Shown: piece by piece, positions 1 through 5,217 of the stretch
How positions within the stretch are numbered: position 1 is the stretch's first letter
Layout: each line of letters starts with the position of its first letter
From: Desulfobacteraceae bacterium UBA2230
GTDB taxonomy: Bacteria > Desulfobacterota > Desulfobacteria > Desulfobacterales > Desulfosarcinaceae
Direction of reading: 5' to 3'
NCBI GenBank assembly: GCA_002348005.1
Contig: DDYQ01000158.1
Location: 1-5,217, forward strand
Length of the DNA stretch: 5,217 bases
Position numbers and translations under genes: made by a program
The notes under the pieces: generated by a model
The model's input: the letters and a program-made list of their open reading frames with translations, nothing else
What the model was told of the DNA's origin: nothing
Database searches by the model: none

Positions 1-1089
1 GGAGAAAAAGCGGCCGCCGGCGGGCCACCCGCAGCCGAAACAAAGCCCGCAGCGGCCAAACCCGCAGCGCCGGCCGCCACGGAGCCTCCCCCGCCGGAAG
101 CACCGCCGCGGCTTGCGACCCGCCAAGCGGCGCCCGAACCGACGCCTGAGCCGCAGGCGGCGGCAGGGCCTGCACCGCCCACCGAGCCCGACCGCGAGGA
201 GGCGCGACCGGTCTTACCGCCTTCCGTGCGCCGCCTGATCCGGGAAAAGGGACTCGATCCCGGAAAAATCGCCGGCAGCGGACCGGGGGGACGCATCACC
301 AAAGGCGATGTGCTGCTGCATCTTGAACAGGCGCCGGCCGGTTTGCCCGAAGCATGCACTCCCCCGGCTGAACTGACGCAGGAGGCGTTGCCGGCCGAAG
401 TACGCAAGCGCATGTCGCCCATTCGCAAGCGCATCGCCGCCCGGCTTCTGGAGGCGCGGCGCAACACGGCCATGCTGACCACCTTCAACGACATCGACAT
501 GAGCCGCGCCATGGCGCTGCGCGCACAGTACAAAGAGCCATTCAAGGAGACCCACGAGGTGGCGCTGGGTTTCATGTCCTTTTTCATCAAGGCCTGCGTG
601 TCGGCTCTCAAGGCTATCCCCGAAATCAACGCCTTTATCGAGGACGACCAGATCGTCTACCACAACTACCAGCACATCGGAGTGGCGATCGGGTCGGGCC
701 GCGGCCTGGTGGTACCGGTGATCCGCCATACCGAACGCATGTCGTTTGCCGGAATCGAGAAGGCGATCGTCGACTACGTCGTCAAAATCAGAGAAAACCG
801 CCTGGAACTGGCAGATCTGGAGGGTGGCACCTTTACCATCAGCAACGGCGGCATTTACGGCTCGCTGCTGAGCACGCCGATCCTCAACATGCCCCAGAGC
901 GGAATTCTGGGCATGCACCGCATCGAAAAGCGTGCGGTAGTGGTCGACGACCAGATCGTGGTGCGCCCCATGATGTACGTCGCCTTGAGTTACGACCACC
1001 GCATTGTGGACGGCCGTGAGGCGGTTACCTTCCTGAAACGGATCAAAGAACTGGTCGAAAACCCCGAACGGCTTCTGCTGGAGGTGTGA
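1..1089 (+). CDS. odhB: Dihydrolipoyllysine succinyltransferase, E2 of 2-oxoglutarate dehydrogenase (5' partial)
   Basis: Cytoplasmic E2 core of the 2-oxoglutarate dehydrogenase complex, which transfers the succinyl group from the lipoyl arm to CoA (TCA cycle). The frame is open from base 1, so the gene starts left of the window and the N-terminal lipoyl domain is missing. Of the 362 visible residues, 1-70 form an Ala/Pro-rich flexible linker. Residues 71-110 match the peripheral subunit-binding domain that docks E1/E3 ([25 protein letters not shown]). From about residue 134 to the end is the acyltransferase domain, with [19 protein letters not shown] and the active-site motif DHRIVDG (His at 997-999, Asp at 1009-1011). 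The C-terminus [13 protein letters not shown] and the [12 protein letters not shown] context are typical of succinyl- rather than acetyltransferases; this substrate call rests on family resemblance. The GTG at 226 lies inside the binding domain and is not a start. The lpdA start follows one base after the stop, so the two are probably co-transcribed. Confidence 0.93.
   Translation, partial: GEKAAAGGPPAAETKPAAAKPAAPAATEPPPPEAPPRLATRQAAPEPTPEPQAAAGPAPPTEPDREEARPVLPPSVRRLIREKGLDPGKIAGSGPGGRITKGDVLLHLEQAPAGLPEACTPPAELTQEALPAEVRKRMSPIRKRIAARLLEARRNTAMLTTFNDIDMSRAMALRAQYKEPFKETHEVALGFMSFFIKACVSALKAIPEINAFIEDDQIVYHNYQHIGVAIGSGRGLVVPVIRHTERMSFAGIEKAIVDYVVKIRENRLELADLEGGTFTISNGGIYGSLLSTPILNMPQSGILGMHRIEKRAVVVDDQIVVRPMMYVALSYDHRIVDGREAVTFLKRIKELVENPERLLLEV
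1080..1086 (+). promoter_or_regulatory. Ribosome binding site of lpdA inside the end of odhB
   Basis: GGAGGTG overlaps the last odhB codons and lies four bases before the lpdA ATG at 1091. It is a strong Shine-Dalgarno match and supports both the start choice and translational coupling of E2 and E3. Confidence 0.75.
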
Positions 1090-1090
1090 T

Positions 1091-2494
1091 ATGGCGGATT
1101 ACGATCTGATCATCATCGGTGCCGGTCCAGGCGGTTATGTGGCCGCCGCGCGCGCCGCTCAGTTGGGATTGAAAACGGCCTGCGTGGAAAAAGAAGCGCG
1201 CCTGGGCGGCATCTGCCTGAACATGGGTTGCATTCCCAGCAAAGCCCTGCTCGATTCGAGCGAATATTACCACCTCGCCAGGGAAGGCCTCGCCGCCCAC
1301 GGCATCAAAACGGGCGATGTCAGCCTCGACCTGGCGACCATGATGGCGCGCAAAGACCAGGTGGTTACGGATCTGACCGAAAACGTGCGTAAATTGCTCG
1401 AAGGTCACAAAGTCGCCATCATCCACGGCGCGGCCGAAATTACGGCACCGGGCAAAGTCGAGGTACGCGGAGAGGACGGCAAGGCGCGCCGCCTCGAAAC
1501 CCGCCACATTCTGCTGGCCACGGGCAGCTACCCGATCGAACCGGCCGGCCTGCCCTTCGATGGCCGGATGATCGTCGACTCCACCGCGGCTTTGCGCTTC
1601 GACAGCGTGCCCGAGCACCTGGGCATTGTGGGCGGCGGTTACATCGGCCTGGAACTGGGGTCGGTCTGGCTGCGCCTGGGCGCCAAAGCGACGGTGATCG
1701 AAATGCTGCCCAAGATCGGCACGGGGCTGGACGGTCAGGTGGCACGCACCCTGGACCGCATCCTGCGCAGGCAGGGCTTTGAATTCCGGCTGGGAACGCG
1801 GGTCCGGGAGGCGCGTGTCGAGGGCCGGAGAGTCAATGTAACGGTCGAGAAGGAGGAACGCTCGGAAACGCTCGCCTTCGACCGGCTGCTGGTTTCCGTC
1901 GGTCGGCGGCCGCTGACGCGCGGGCTGGGGCTGGAAGCGCTGGGCATCAAAACCGACCCCAAAAGCGGCCACATCCTGGTGAATGAACGCTTCGAAACCA
2001 GTGTCAGCGGCATCTACGCCATCGGCGACCTGATCCCCGGACCCATGCTAGCCCACAAAGCCTCGGCCGAAGGCATCGCGGCGGTTGAAATCATCGCTGG
2101 ACGAACAGGTGAAGTCAACTACGACGCCATTCCGGCCGTCATCTACACCTGGCCTGAAGTGGCCAGCGTCGGCTTGACCGAAGAACAGGTCAAGGCGCGT
2201 GAGATCCCCTATTGCGTCGGCACATACCCTTTTACCGGCGCCGGTCGGGCGCGCTGCATGGGCGAAACCGACGGTTTCGTCAAACTGATCGCGCACGGCA
2301 AGACCGATCGCATCCTGGGTGTGCACATCGTGGGTGCGCGAGCGGCCGATATGATCGCCGAATGCGTGCTGGCCCTCGAATTCGGCGCCTCAAGTGAAGA
2401 TATCGCCCGTAGCGTACACGGCCATCCCACCTTCGCCGAAGCGCTGCAGGAGGCGGCCCTGGCGGTGCGCAAGTGCTCGATTTATGCTTCCTGA
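1091..2494 (+). CDS. lpdA: Dihydrolipoyl dehydrogenase (E3)
   Basis: FAD-dependent disulfide oxidoreductase that reoxidises dihydrolipoyl groups of E2 (and possibly of the glycine cleavage system) and passes electrons to NAD+. The 467 residues are the usual family length. Visible in order are the FAD-binding GAGPGG (10-15), the redox-active pair C42/C47 in GGICLNMGCIPSKALL, the NAD-binding GGGYIG (181-186), the second FAD contact GIYAIGD (307-313), YTWPEVASVG (352-361), and the C-terminal dimerisation domain with the catalytic pair H445/E450 in HGHPTFAE. All catalytic residues are present. The ATG start is supported by GGAGGTG at 1080-1086, which lies inside the end of odhB four bases upstream, so translation is probably coupled. 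Its place behind an E2 gene indicates service to the 2-oxoglutarate dehydrogenase complex. No clear terminator with a T-run follows. Confidence 0.96.
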   Translation: MADYDLIIIGAGPGGYVAAARAAQLGLKTACVEKEARLGGICLNMGCIPSKALLDSSEYYHLAREGLAAHGIKTGDVSLDLATMMARKDQVVTDLTENVRKLLEGHKVAIIHGAAEITAPGKVEVRGEDGKARRLETRHILLATGSYPIEPAGLPFDGRMIVDSTAALRFDSVPEHLGIVGGGYIGLELGSVWLRLGAKATVIEMLPKIGTGLDGQVARTLDRILRRQGFEFRLGTRVREARVEGRRVNVTVEKEERSETLAFDRLLVSVGRRPLTRGLGLEALGIKTDPKSGHILVNERFETSVSGIYAIGDLIPGPMLAHKASAEGIAAVEIIAGRTGEVNYDAIPAVIYTWPEVASVGLTEEQVKAREIPYCVGTYPFTGAGRARCMGETDGFVKLIAHGKTDRILGVHIVGARAADMIAECVLALEFGASSEDIARSVHGHPTFAEALQEAALAVRKCSIYAS

Positions 2495-2537
2495 GGCGTC
2501 CCGTGGACAACCGCGACCCCGATGAATAGGTTTTTAA

Positions 2538-2569
2538 ACCGTGGGCGCGCATTCACGGTGCGCGTACCC
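2538..2569. repeat. Two overlapping, mutually exclusive inverted repeats after lpdA
   Basis: In the 109-base gap between lpdA and the thioesterase gene, ACCGTG (2538-2543) is complementary to CACGGT (2554-2559). Alternatively CGCGCA (2546-2551) pairs with TGCGCG (2559-2564), and GGG 2543-2545 can then pair with CCC 2567-2569 across a small bulge. The two hairpins share bases and cannot form together. Just upstream, GGTTT (2529-2533) faces AAACC (2536-2540). No T-run follows, so a standard intrinsic terminator is not supported. An mRNA structure or a chance GC-rich dyad are both possible. Confidence 0.3.
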
Positions 2570-2592
2570 GGAGTTCATTCAGCCCGTCGTGA

Positions 2593-2598
2593 AGAGGA
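2593..2598 (+). promoter_or_regulatory. Ribosome binding site that sets the thioesterase start
   Basis: AGAGGA lies five bases before the ATG at 2604. The in-frame GTG at 2541 is further upstream and lacks a comparable purine-rich site, so the ATG at 2604 is preferred. Confidence 0.6.
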
Positions 2599-2603
2599 TC
2601 GAA

Positions 2604-3035
2604 ATGAATCTCGGCACCGAAGGCGTGCGCATGGGTGTGGCCGAACTGAAACGGCTGATGGCGGACGCCTTTCCCCAAAGTAACGGCATCGGCGAAATCG
2701 AGGCGGTCGGCGTGCGCAGTGCGCGCCTGCGGCACCGCGTCACGGAATCCGACTTGCGCCCCGGCGAGACCCTCTCCGGCCCGGTGATGATGGCTTTGGC
2801 CGATTTCGCCTTCTATGTCGCCCTGCTGGCTTCCATCGGCCCGAAAACGCTGGCCGTCACGACGAGCTTCAACATCAACTTCCTGCGCAAACCGAGTCGC
2901 GCCGACCTGATTGCCGAAGCCCGGATCCTGCGTCTCGGACGGCAGTTGGCCGTGGGTGAAGTGCGTATCTTTTCTGAGGGGCTGGAGCGTCCGGTGGCCA
3001 ATGCCATGGTCACCTACGCCATACCGGCCTCGTGA
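2604..3035 (+). CDS. PaaI-family hotdog-fold acyl-CoA thioesterase
   Basis: A 143-residue single-domain hotdog protein, the usual length for PaaI-like thioesterases that hydrolyse acyl-CoA or aryl-CoA esters in the cytoplasm, normally as tetramers. The N-terminal 30 residues form an amphipathic lead (ELKRLMADAFPQ). The core has HRVTESDLRPGETLSGPVMM, then ALADFAFYVAL with D67 at the usual catalytic acid position on the central helix. After that come TTSFNINFLRKP (87-97), the conserved strand that packs in the hotdog dimer, and LIAEARILRLGRQLAVGEVRIF. The common HGG before the central helix is replaced here by LSGP (57-60), as I recall for one PaaI subgroup. The natural substrate cannot be read from sequence. 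The gene is separated from lpdA by 109 bases, so it may have its own promoter. The in-frame GTG at 2541 would add 21 residues with no family resemblance. Another ATG at 2631 is possible but has weaker support. Confidence 0.85.
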   Translation: MNLGTEGVRMGVAELKRLMADAFPQSNGIGEIEAVGVRSARLRHRVTESDLRPGETLSGPVMMALADFAFYVALLASIGPKTLAVTTSFNINFLRKPSRADLIAEARILRLGRQLAVGEVRIFSEGLERPVANAMVTYAIPAS

Positions 3036-3088
3036 TCATCGATCACCGGCGTGCAGCGCAGGCGACAATACTATTTTCTCAGCCCCGC

Positions 3089-3112
3089 GATAAATAGGTG
3101 ACCCTATTTATC
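3089..3112. promoter_or_regulatory. Perfect AT-rich palindrome, candidate operator or terminator stem
   Basis: GATAAATAGG (3089-3098) is exactly complementary to CCTATTTATC (3103-3112), with TGAC between them. The arms are AT-rich in an otherwise GC-rich sequence and stand 53 bases after the thioesterase stop and 154 bases before the hemerythrin-like start. The geometry suits a dimeric transcription factor site. As RNA it would be a 10-bp hairpin, but the following bases (TCACTCCTC) are not a T-run, so intrinsic termination is less likely. The remaining spacer, 3113-3266, shows no convincing gene, RNA or strong promoter, only a 9-base near-tandem repeat at 3222-3239. Confidence 0.5.
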
Positions 3113-3221
3113 TCACTCCTCAAAGGGTTAGCATACAGCGTCGCCGCGAGCTGCCTTGCGTGCCGCCGCATCCGATCTTCAGCACCGCCGGAACGGAGCT
3201 GGCCGGCGAAGGCCGCCCGGT

Positions 3222-3239
3222 GTCCAAAGGGTCCAATGG
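3222..3239. repeat. Tandem 9-base near repeat upstream of the hemerythrin-like gene
   Basis: GTCCAAAGG (3222-3230) is followed directly by GTCCAATGG (3231-3239), eight of nine bases identical. It ends 27 bases before the ATG at 3267. It may be a slippage product or a paired protein-binding site; the sequence alone does not decide. Confidence 0.35.
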
Positions 3240-3256
3240 TGGTGCTAAATACCTGC

Positions 3257-3263
3257 AGAGGGG
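3257..3263 (+). promoter_or_regulatory. Ribosome binding site of the hemerythrin-like gene
   Basis: AGAGGGG precedes the ATG at 3267 by only three bases, slightly closer than usual. It supports this start over any upstream codon in the same frame. Confidence 0.5.
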
Positions 3264-3266
3264 CAT

Positions 3267-3704
3267 ATGGATATTTTCGACTTCTTCAAGCGCGAAAATG
3301 ACAAAATCCTGGTCACGCTTCAAAAGCTGGAAGATGCCTCCATCCGCAAGAGCGAAGCGCGCAAGTCCCTGCTGGCGGAGGCATGCGAACGAATTTTGAA
3401 TCAATTCCGAATCGAGGACGAACACCTGTATCCGTTTCTGCAGATCAATCCCCAGACACGCGAATTATGTGAGGTCTGTCGCCACGAAAACCACGAAACG
3501 GAAAGTGTTCTGACCCAGCTTTATGAAACGCCGCCCACGGACAAACGGTTTCAGTATCTGGCCGAACGCCTGCACGGTCGCATGATGCGCCAATCTCTGC
3601 GCCGCGAGAAGGAGCTGTTTCCTCACCTGCGCCAGGTCATACCGCACGAACAACTTGAGACGCTCGGACAGAAGGCCCAGGTCACCATGCCGCCGAAAGG
3701 GTGA
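3267..3704 (+). CDS. Hemerythrin (HHE) domain-like protein with depleted metal ligands
   Basis: A soluble, all-helical protein of 145 residues with the outline of a bacterial HHE/hemerythrin-like four-helix bundle. Helix 1 is MDIFDFFKRENDKILVTLQKLED, helix 2 ends in RIEDEHLYPFL, helix 3 holds HENHETESVLTQL, and helix 4 holds RREKELFPHLRQV. Functional members bind a di-iron centre and sense or carry O2, NO or iron. By eye alignment to family motifs, some ligands are kept (E50, H76, E114; H73 nearby). The histidines expected in helix 1 (DH), in HxxxE of helix 2 and in HxxxE of helix 4 appear as N11, Q46 and S110. It may therefore bind iron differently or not at all. It starts 231 bases after the thioesterase gene and is 102 bases from the polyketide synthase, so operon membership is uncertain. 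The fold call is fairly sure; the function is unknown. Confidence 0.72.
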   Translation: MDIFDFFKRENDKILVTLQKLEDASIRKSEARKSLLAEACERILNQFRIEDEHLYPFLQINPQTRELCEVCRHENHETESVLTQLYETPPTDKRFQYLAERLHGRMMRQSLRREKELFPHLRQVIPHEQLETLGQKAQVTMPPKG

Positions 3705-3707
3705 CCT
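3679..3707. repeat. Inverted repeat across the stop codon of the hemerythrin-like gene
   Basis: AGGTCACC (3679-3686) is exactly complementary to GGTGACCT (3700-3707), with a 13-base loop; the stop codon at 3702-3704 lies in the right arm. No T-run follows, so it is at best a weak or factor-assisted terminator or an mRNA-end hairpin. The remaining spacer to 3806 shows no clear promoter. Confidence 0.35.
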
Positions 3708-3806
3708 CCAGAATGCAGTCGGGAAGGAACCTGCACCGTGTCAGCGGCTGTCAGGATAAATGTGCCATCCGACGACAACCCTCGGAGCGGAGAATAGCCA
3801 GAAGCC

Positions 3807-4877
3807 ATGCCTGCAATCATCGCAGTCTCCTGCAGCGTGCCCCGGCACGCGATAGCTCAAGATCAGATCCGGCGGTTTGCGGTCCGCATGTTCGATGCCT
3901 CGGGGTTGGATGTCGACCGTCTCCTGCCGATTTTCGAAAATACCACCATTGGCAAGCGTCATTTCTGCATGGATCCCGGCTGGTACGAAACCCCGCACAG
4001 CTTTGACCTGAAAAACCGCTGTTTTCAGGAAAACGGCATCGCCCTGGCCCGGGAGGCCGTCCACAAGGTGTGTGCGCGAACCGACATTCCCCCCCATGCC
4101 ATCGACCACGTGTTTTTCATCACCTCCACCGGGATTGCAACGCCCTCGCTGGATGCCCATCTGTTCAATGAACTGGAGTTCAAGCCCACGGTCTTGCGCA
4201 CGCCGATCTGGGGGCTGGGCTGCGGCGGCGGGGTGGCCGGCATGGCGCGCGCCAGCGACTGGCTGAAGGCCTATCCCCGCAAGACGGCTCTGGTGGTGGC
4301 GCTTGAACTGTGCAGCCTGACCTTTATCCGCAACGATCTGAGCAAGAGCAATTTTGTCGCTACGGCCCTCTTCGGCGACGGCTGCGGAGCCCTGCTGATG
4401 GTGGGCGACGATCATCCACAGGCAGCGGCAAGCGGCCCGGCACTGCGCATCCAGGCCACGGATTCGATCACCTGGCGGGATTCTTTGTCGGTGATGGGCT
4501 GGGAGCTGACCGATGCGGGCCTCCAGGTCGTCTTCTCCAAGAACATCCCCCAGATTGTGCTTCGTCTGGCCCAGCCGGCCATCGAAGGATTCATCGAGCG
4601 CAACGATCTTTCCAGGGAAGATATCCGCCACTTCCTATCGCACCCCGGCGGCGCCAAAGTGATCGAAGCCTACTGCAAAGCCTTGGACCTGCAGGAACAT
4701 CATGTCCTCAGCATGCGCAAGGTATTGACCGACTATGGCAACATGTCCAGTGCCACGGTTTACTTCGTCATCGCCCATTTCCTCGATTCCACGCTTTACC
4801 GGAGCGGGGACTGGGTGCTGACCACGGCGCTGGGCCCGGGTTTCTTTTCGGAGATGCTGCTGGCCAGGTGCCGCTGA
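3807..4877 (+). CDS. bpsA: Type III polyketide synthase (BpsA-like alkylpyrone synthase)
   Basis: A homodimeric, ACP-independent ketosynthase of the chalcone/stilbene synthase superfamily. It extends an acyl-CoA starter with malonyl-CoA and cyclises the product. Its 356 residues are near the family norm. The full catalytic triad is visible: C139 in PIWGLGCGGGVAG, H279 in FLSHPGGAKVIEAY, and N312 in DYGNMSSATVYF. Other family marks are RHFCM (51-55), STGIATPSLDA (107-117), ELCSLTF (167-173), SKSNFVATALFGDG (179-192) and the C-terminal ALGPGFFSE. The next gene, an isoprenylcysteine methyltransferase-family protein, overlaps by one base. This pairing matches Bacillus subtilis BpsA-BpsB, which make long-chain alkylpyrones from fatty acyl-CoAs, so a similar lipid product is inferred; resorcinols or other chain lengths cannot be excluded. 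The ATG gives the expected N-terminus (MPAIIAVSCSVPRHAI), although the Shine-Dalgarno is weak (AGAAG at 3800-3804, or GGAGAA further upstream). Confidence 0.93.
   Translation: MPAIIAVSCSVPRHAIAQDQIRRFAVRMFDASGLDVDRLLPIFENTTIGKRHFCMDPGWYETPHSFDLKNRCFQENGIALAREAVHKVCARTDIPPHAIDHVFFITSTGIATPSLDAHLFNELEFKPTVLRTPIWGLGCGGGVAGMARASDWLKAYPRKTALVVALELCSLTFIRNDLSKSNFVATALFGDGCGALLMVGDDHPQAAASGPALRIQATDSITWRDSLSVMGWELTDAGLQVVFSKNIPQIVLRLAQPAIEGFIERNDLSREDIRHFLSHPGGAKVIEAYCKALDLQEHHVLSMRKVLTDYGNMSSATVYFVIAHFLDSTLYRSGDWVLTTALGPGFFSEMLLARCR
4866..4870 (+). promoter_or_regulatory. Ribosome binding site of the methyltransferase gene inside bpsA
   Basis: AGGTG within the last codons of the polyketide synthase gene lies six bases before the overlapping ATG at 4877. 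With the TGATG stop/start overlap it suggests coupled translation. Confidence 0.55.
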
Positions 4878-5217
4878 TGGATGCCGGGTGGGTGTATGGA
4901 TTTATCGGCCTGTTGCTTCTGGAACGCCTGTTGGAGGTCGGCATCGCCCGTCGCAACCGCGCCTGGATCATCGCCCGCGGCGGCACCGAACACCATCGCA
5001 GTTTCACGCAACTGCTTCTGACGTTCCACGGTTTGTGGTTCATCGCATTCGGCACGGAAGCTTTCCTGCGCGACAGCGCGGAATTGATCCCTCCCGTTTT
5101 AACGCTTGTACCGTTGTTGGTTTTGCAGGCGGGCCGCTACGCCTGTATCATCAGCCTGGGGCCTTTCTGGAATACCCGCATATACGTGCTGCCCGGCGCC
5201 GCGCCCGTGCGGCGCGG
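4877..5217 (+). CDS. bpsB: Isoprenylcysteine carboxyl methyltransferase-family protein, BpsB-like (3' partial)
   Basis: An integral inner-membrane methyltransferase of the ICMT family, cut by the right window edge after 113 codons with no stop. In the BpsB branch, members O-methylate the alkylpyrones made by the partner type III synthase using S-adenosylmethionine. Visible are a first hydrophobic segment at about residues 4-18 (VYGFIGLLLLERLLE), then the family signature ERLLEVGIARRNRAWIIARGG. Two further hydrophobic stretches follow at about 44-63 and 71-94. The last visible block, AGRYACIISLGPFWNTRIYVLPG then APVRR, matches the conserved region just before the SAM-binding C-terminal half, which lies outside the window. 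The ATG overlaps the synthase stop (TGATG), supporting co-translation. The family is clear; the exact substrate is inferred from the neighbour. Confidence 0.87.
   Translation, partial: MDAGWVYGFIGLLLLERLLEVGIARRNRAWIIARGGTEHHRSFTQLLLTFHGLWFIAFGTEAFLRDSAELIPPVLTLVPLLVLQAGRYACIISLGPFWNTRIYVLPGAAPVRR

Noticed and set aside
226..228. GTG as the start of the E2 gene
   Set aside because: The frame is open upstream to base 1 with a typical Ala/Pro linker, and the GTG falls inside the subunit-binding domain, so the gene is simply cut by the window.
214..999. 261-residue open frame on the - strand opposite the E2 gene
   Set aside because: It lies wholly antisense to a clearly conserved acyltransferase, has a His/Asp/Gln-rich composition typical of reverse-frame translation of GC-rich genes, and shows no recognisable motif.
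1043..1972. 309-residue open frame on the - strand opposite lpdA
   Set aside because: It is antisense to intact FAD and NAD motifs of lpdA, with no family resemblance; a codon-bias shadow.
2541..2603. GTG at 2541 as the start of the thioesterase
   Set aside because: The added residues do not resemble the family, and the ATG at 2604 has the better Shine-Dalgarno at 2593-2598.
3089..3125. Palindrome as a standard intrinsic terminator
   Set aside because: The stem is AT-rich and no run of T follows the right arm, so the usual terminator form is not met, though factor-assisted termination is not excluded.
3098..3301. 67-residue open frame in the spacer before the hemerythrin-like gene
   Set aside because: It starts inside the palindrome, overlaps the hemerythrin-like start, lacks a clear ribosome site and has a Cys/Arg/Pro-rich composition without motifs.
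3701..4006. 101-residue + strand frame overlapping the start of the polyketide synthase
   Set aside because: Most of it overlaps the conserved synthase N-terminus in another frame, and its composition is typical of an out-of-frame shadow.
3741..4631. 296-residue open frame on the - strand opposite the polyketide synthase
   Set aside because: The + strand carries a complete catalytic triad across the same bases; the reverse frame has no domain signature.

Overview
The window comes from a high-GC (about 60% by eye) Gram-negative-type bacterial chromosome. All six supported genes lie on the + strand and are tightly packed. The protein families point to a proteobacterium or a relative such as Desulfobacterota, but nothing here fixes the taxon. 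There are no signs of a mobile element, RNA gene or CRISPR array.

Region 1 (1-2494) is the end of a 2-oxoglutarate dehydrogenase-type operon. It holds the 3' part of the E2 succinyltransferase gene (odhB/sucB; the lipoyl domain lies left of the window) and a complete E3 dihydrolipoyl dehydrogenase gene (lpdA), separated by one base. E2 moves the acyl group to CoA and E3 reoxidises the lipoyl arm with NAD+, so both act in one cytoplasmic complex. The E1 gene probably lies further left.

Region 2 (2495-3704) holds two small genes with roomier spacers: a PaaI-like hotdog thioesterase and a hemerythrin (HHE)-like protein in which several expected iron-ligand histidines appear to be replaced. The spacers carry dyad-symmetric sequences. 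The clearest is a perfect 10-bp AT-rich inverted repeat with a 4-base centre at 3089-3112. A near copy of one of its arms (11 of 12 bases) lies in front of the thioesterase gene.

Region 3 (3705-5217) is a small lipid-polyketide operon. It has a complete type III polyketide synthase with an intact Cys-His-Asn triad, overlapped by one base by the start of an isoprenylcysteine carboxyl methyltransferase-family membrane protein that runs off the right edge. This is the layout of Bacillus bpsA-bpsB, whose products make long-chain alkylpyrones and methylate them. The second gene is easy to miss because it has no stop codon inside the window.

The window holds no obvious unprecedented system. The items most worth a second look are the alkylpyrone-type pair, the ligand-poor hemerythrin-like protein, and the palindrome with its related half site.
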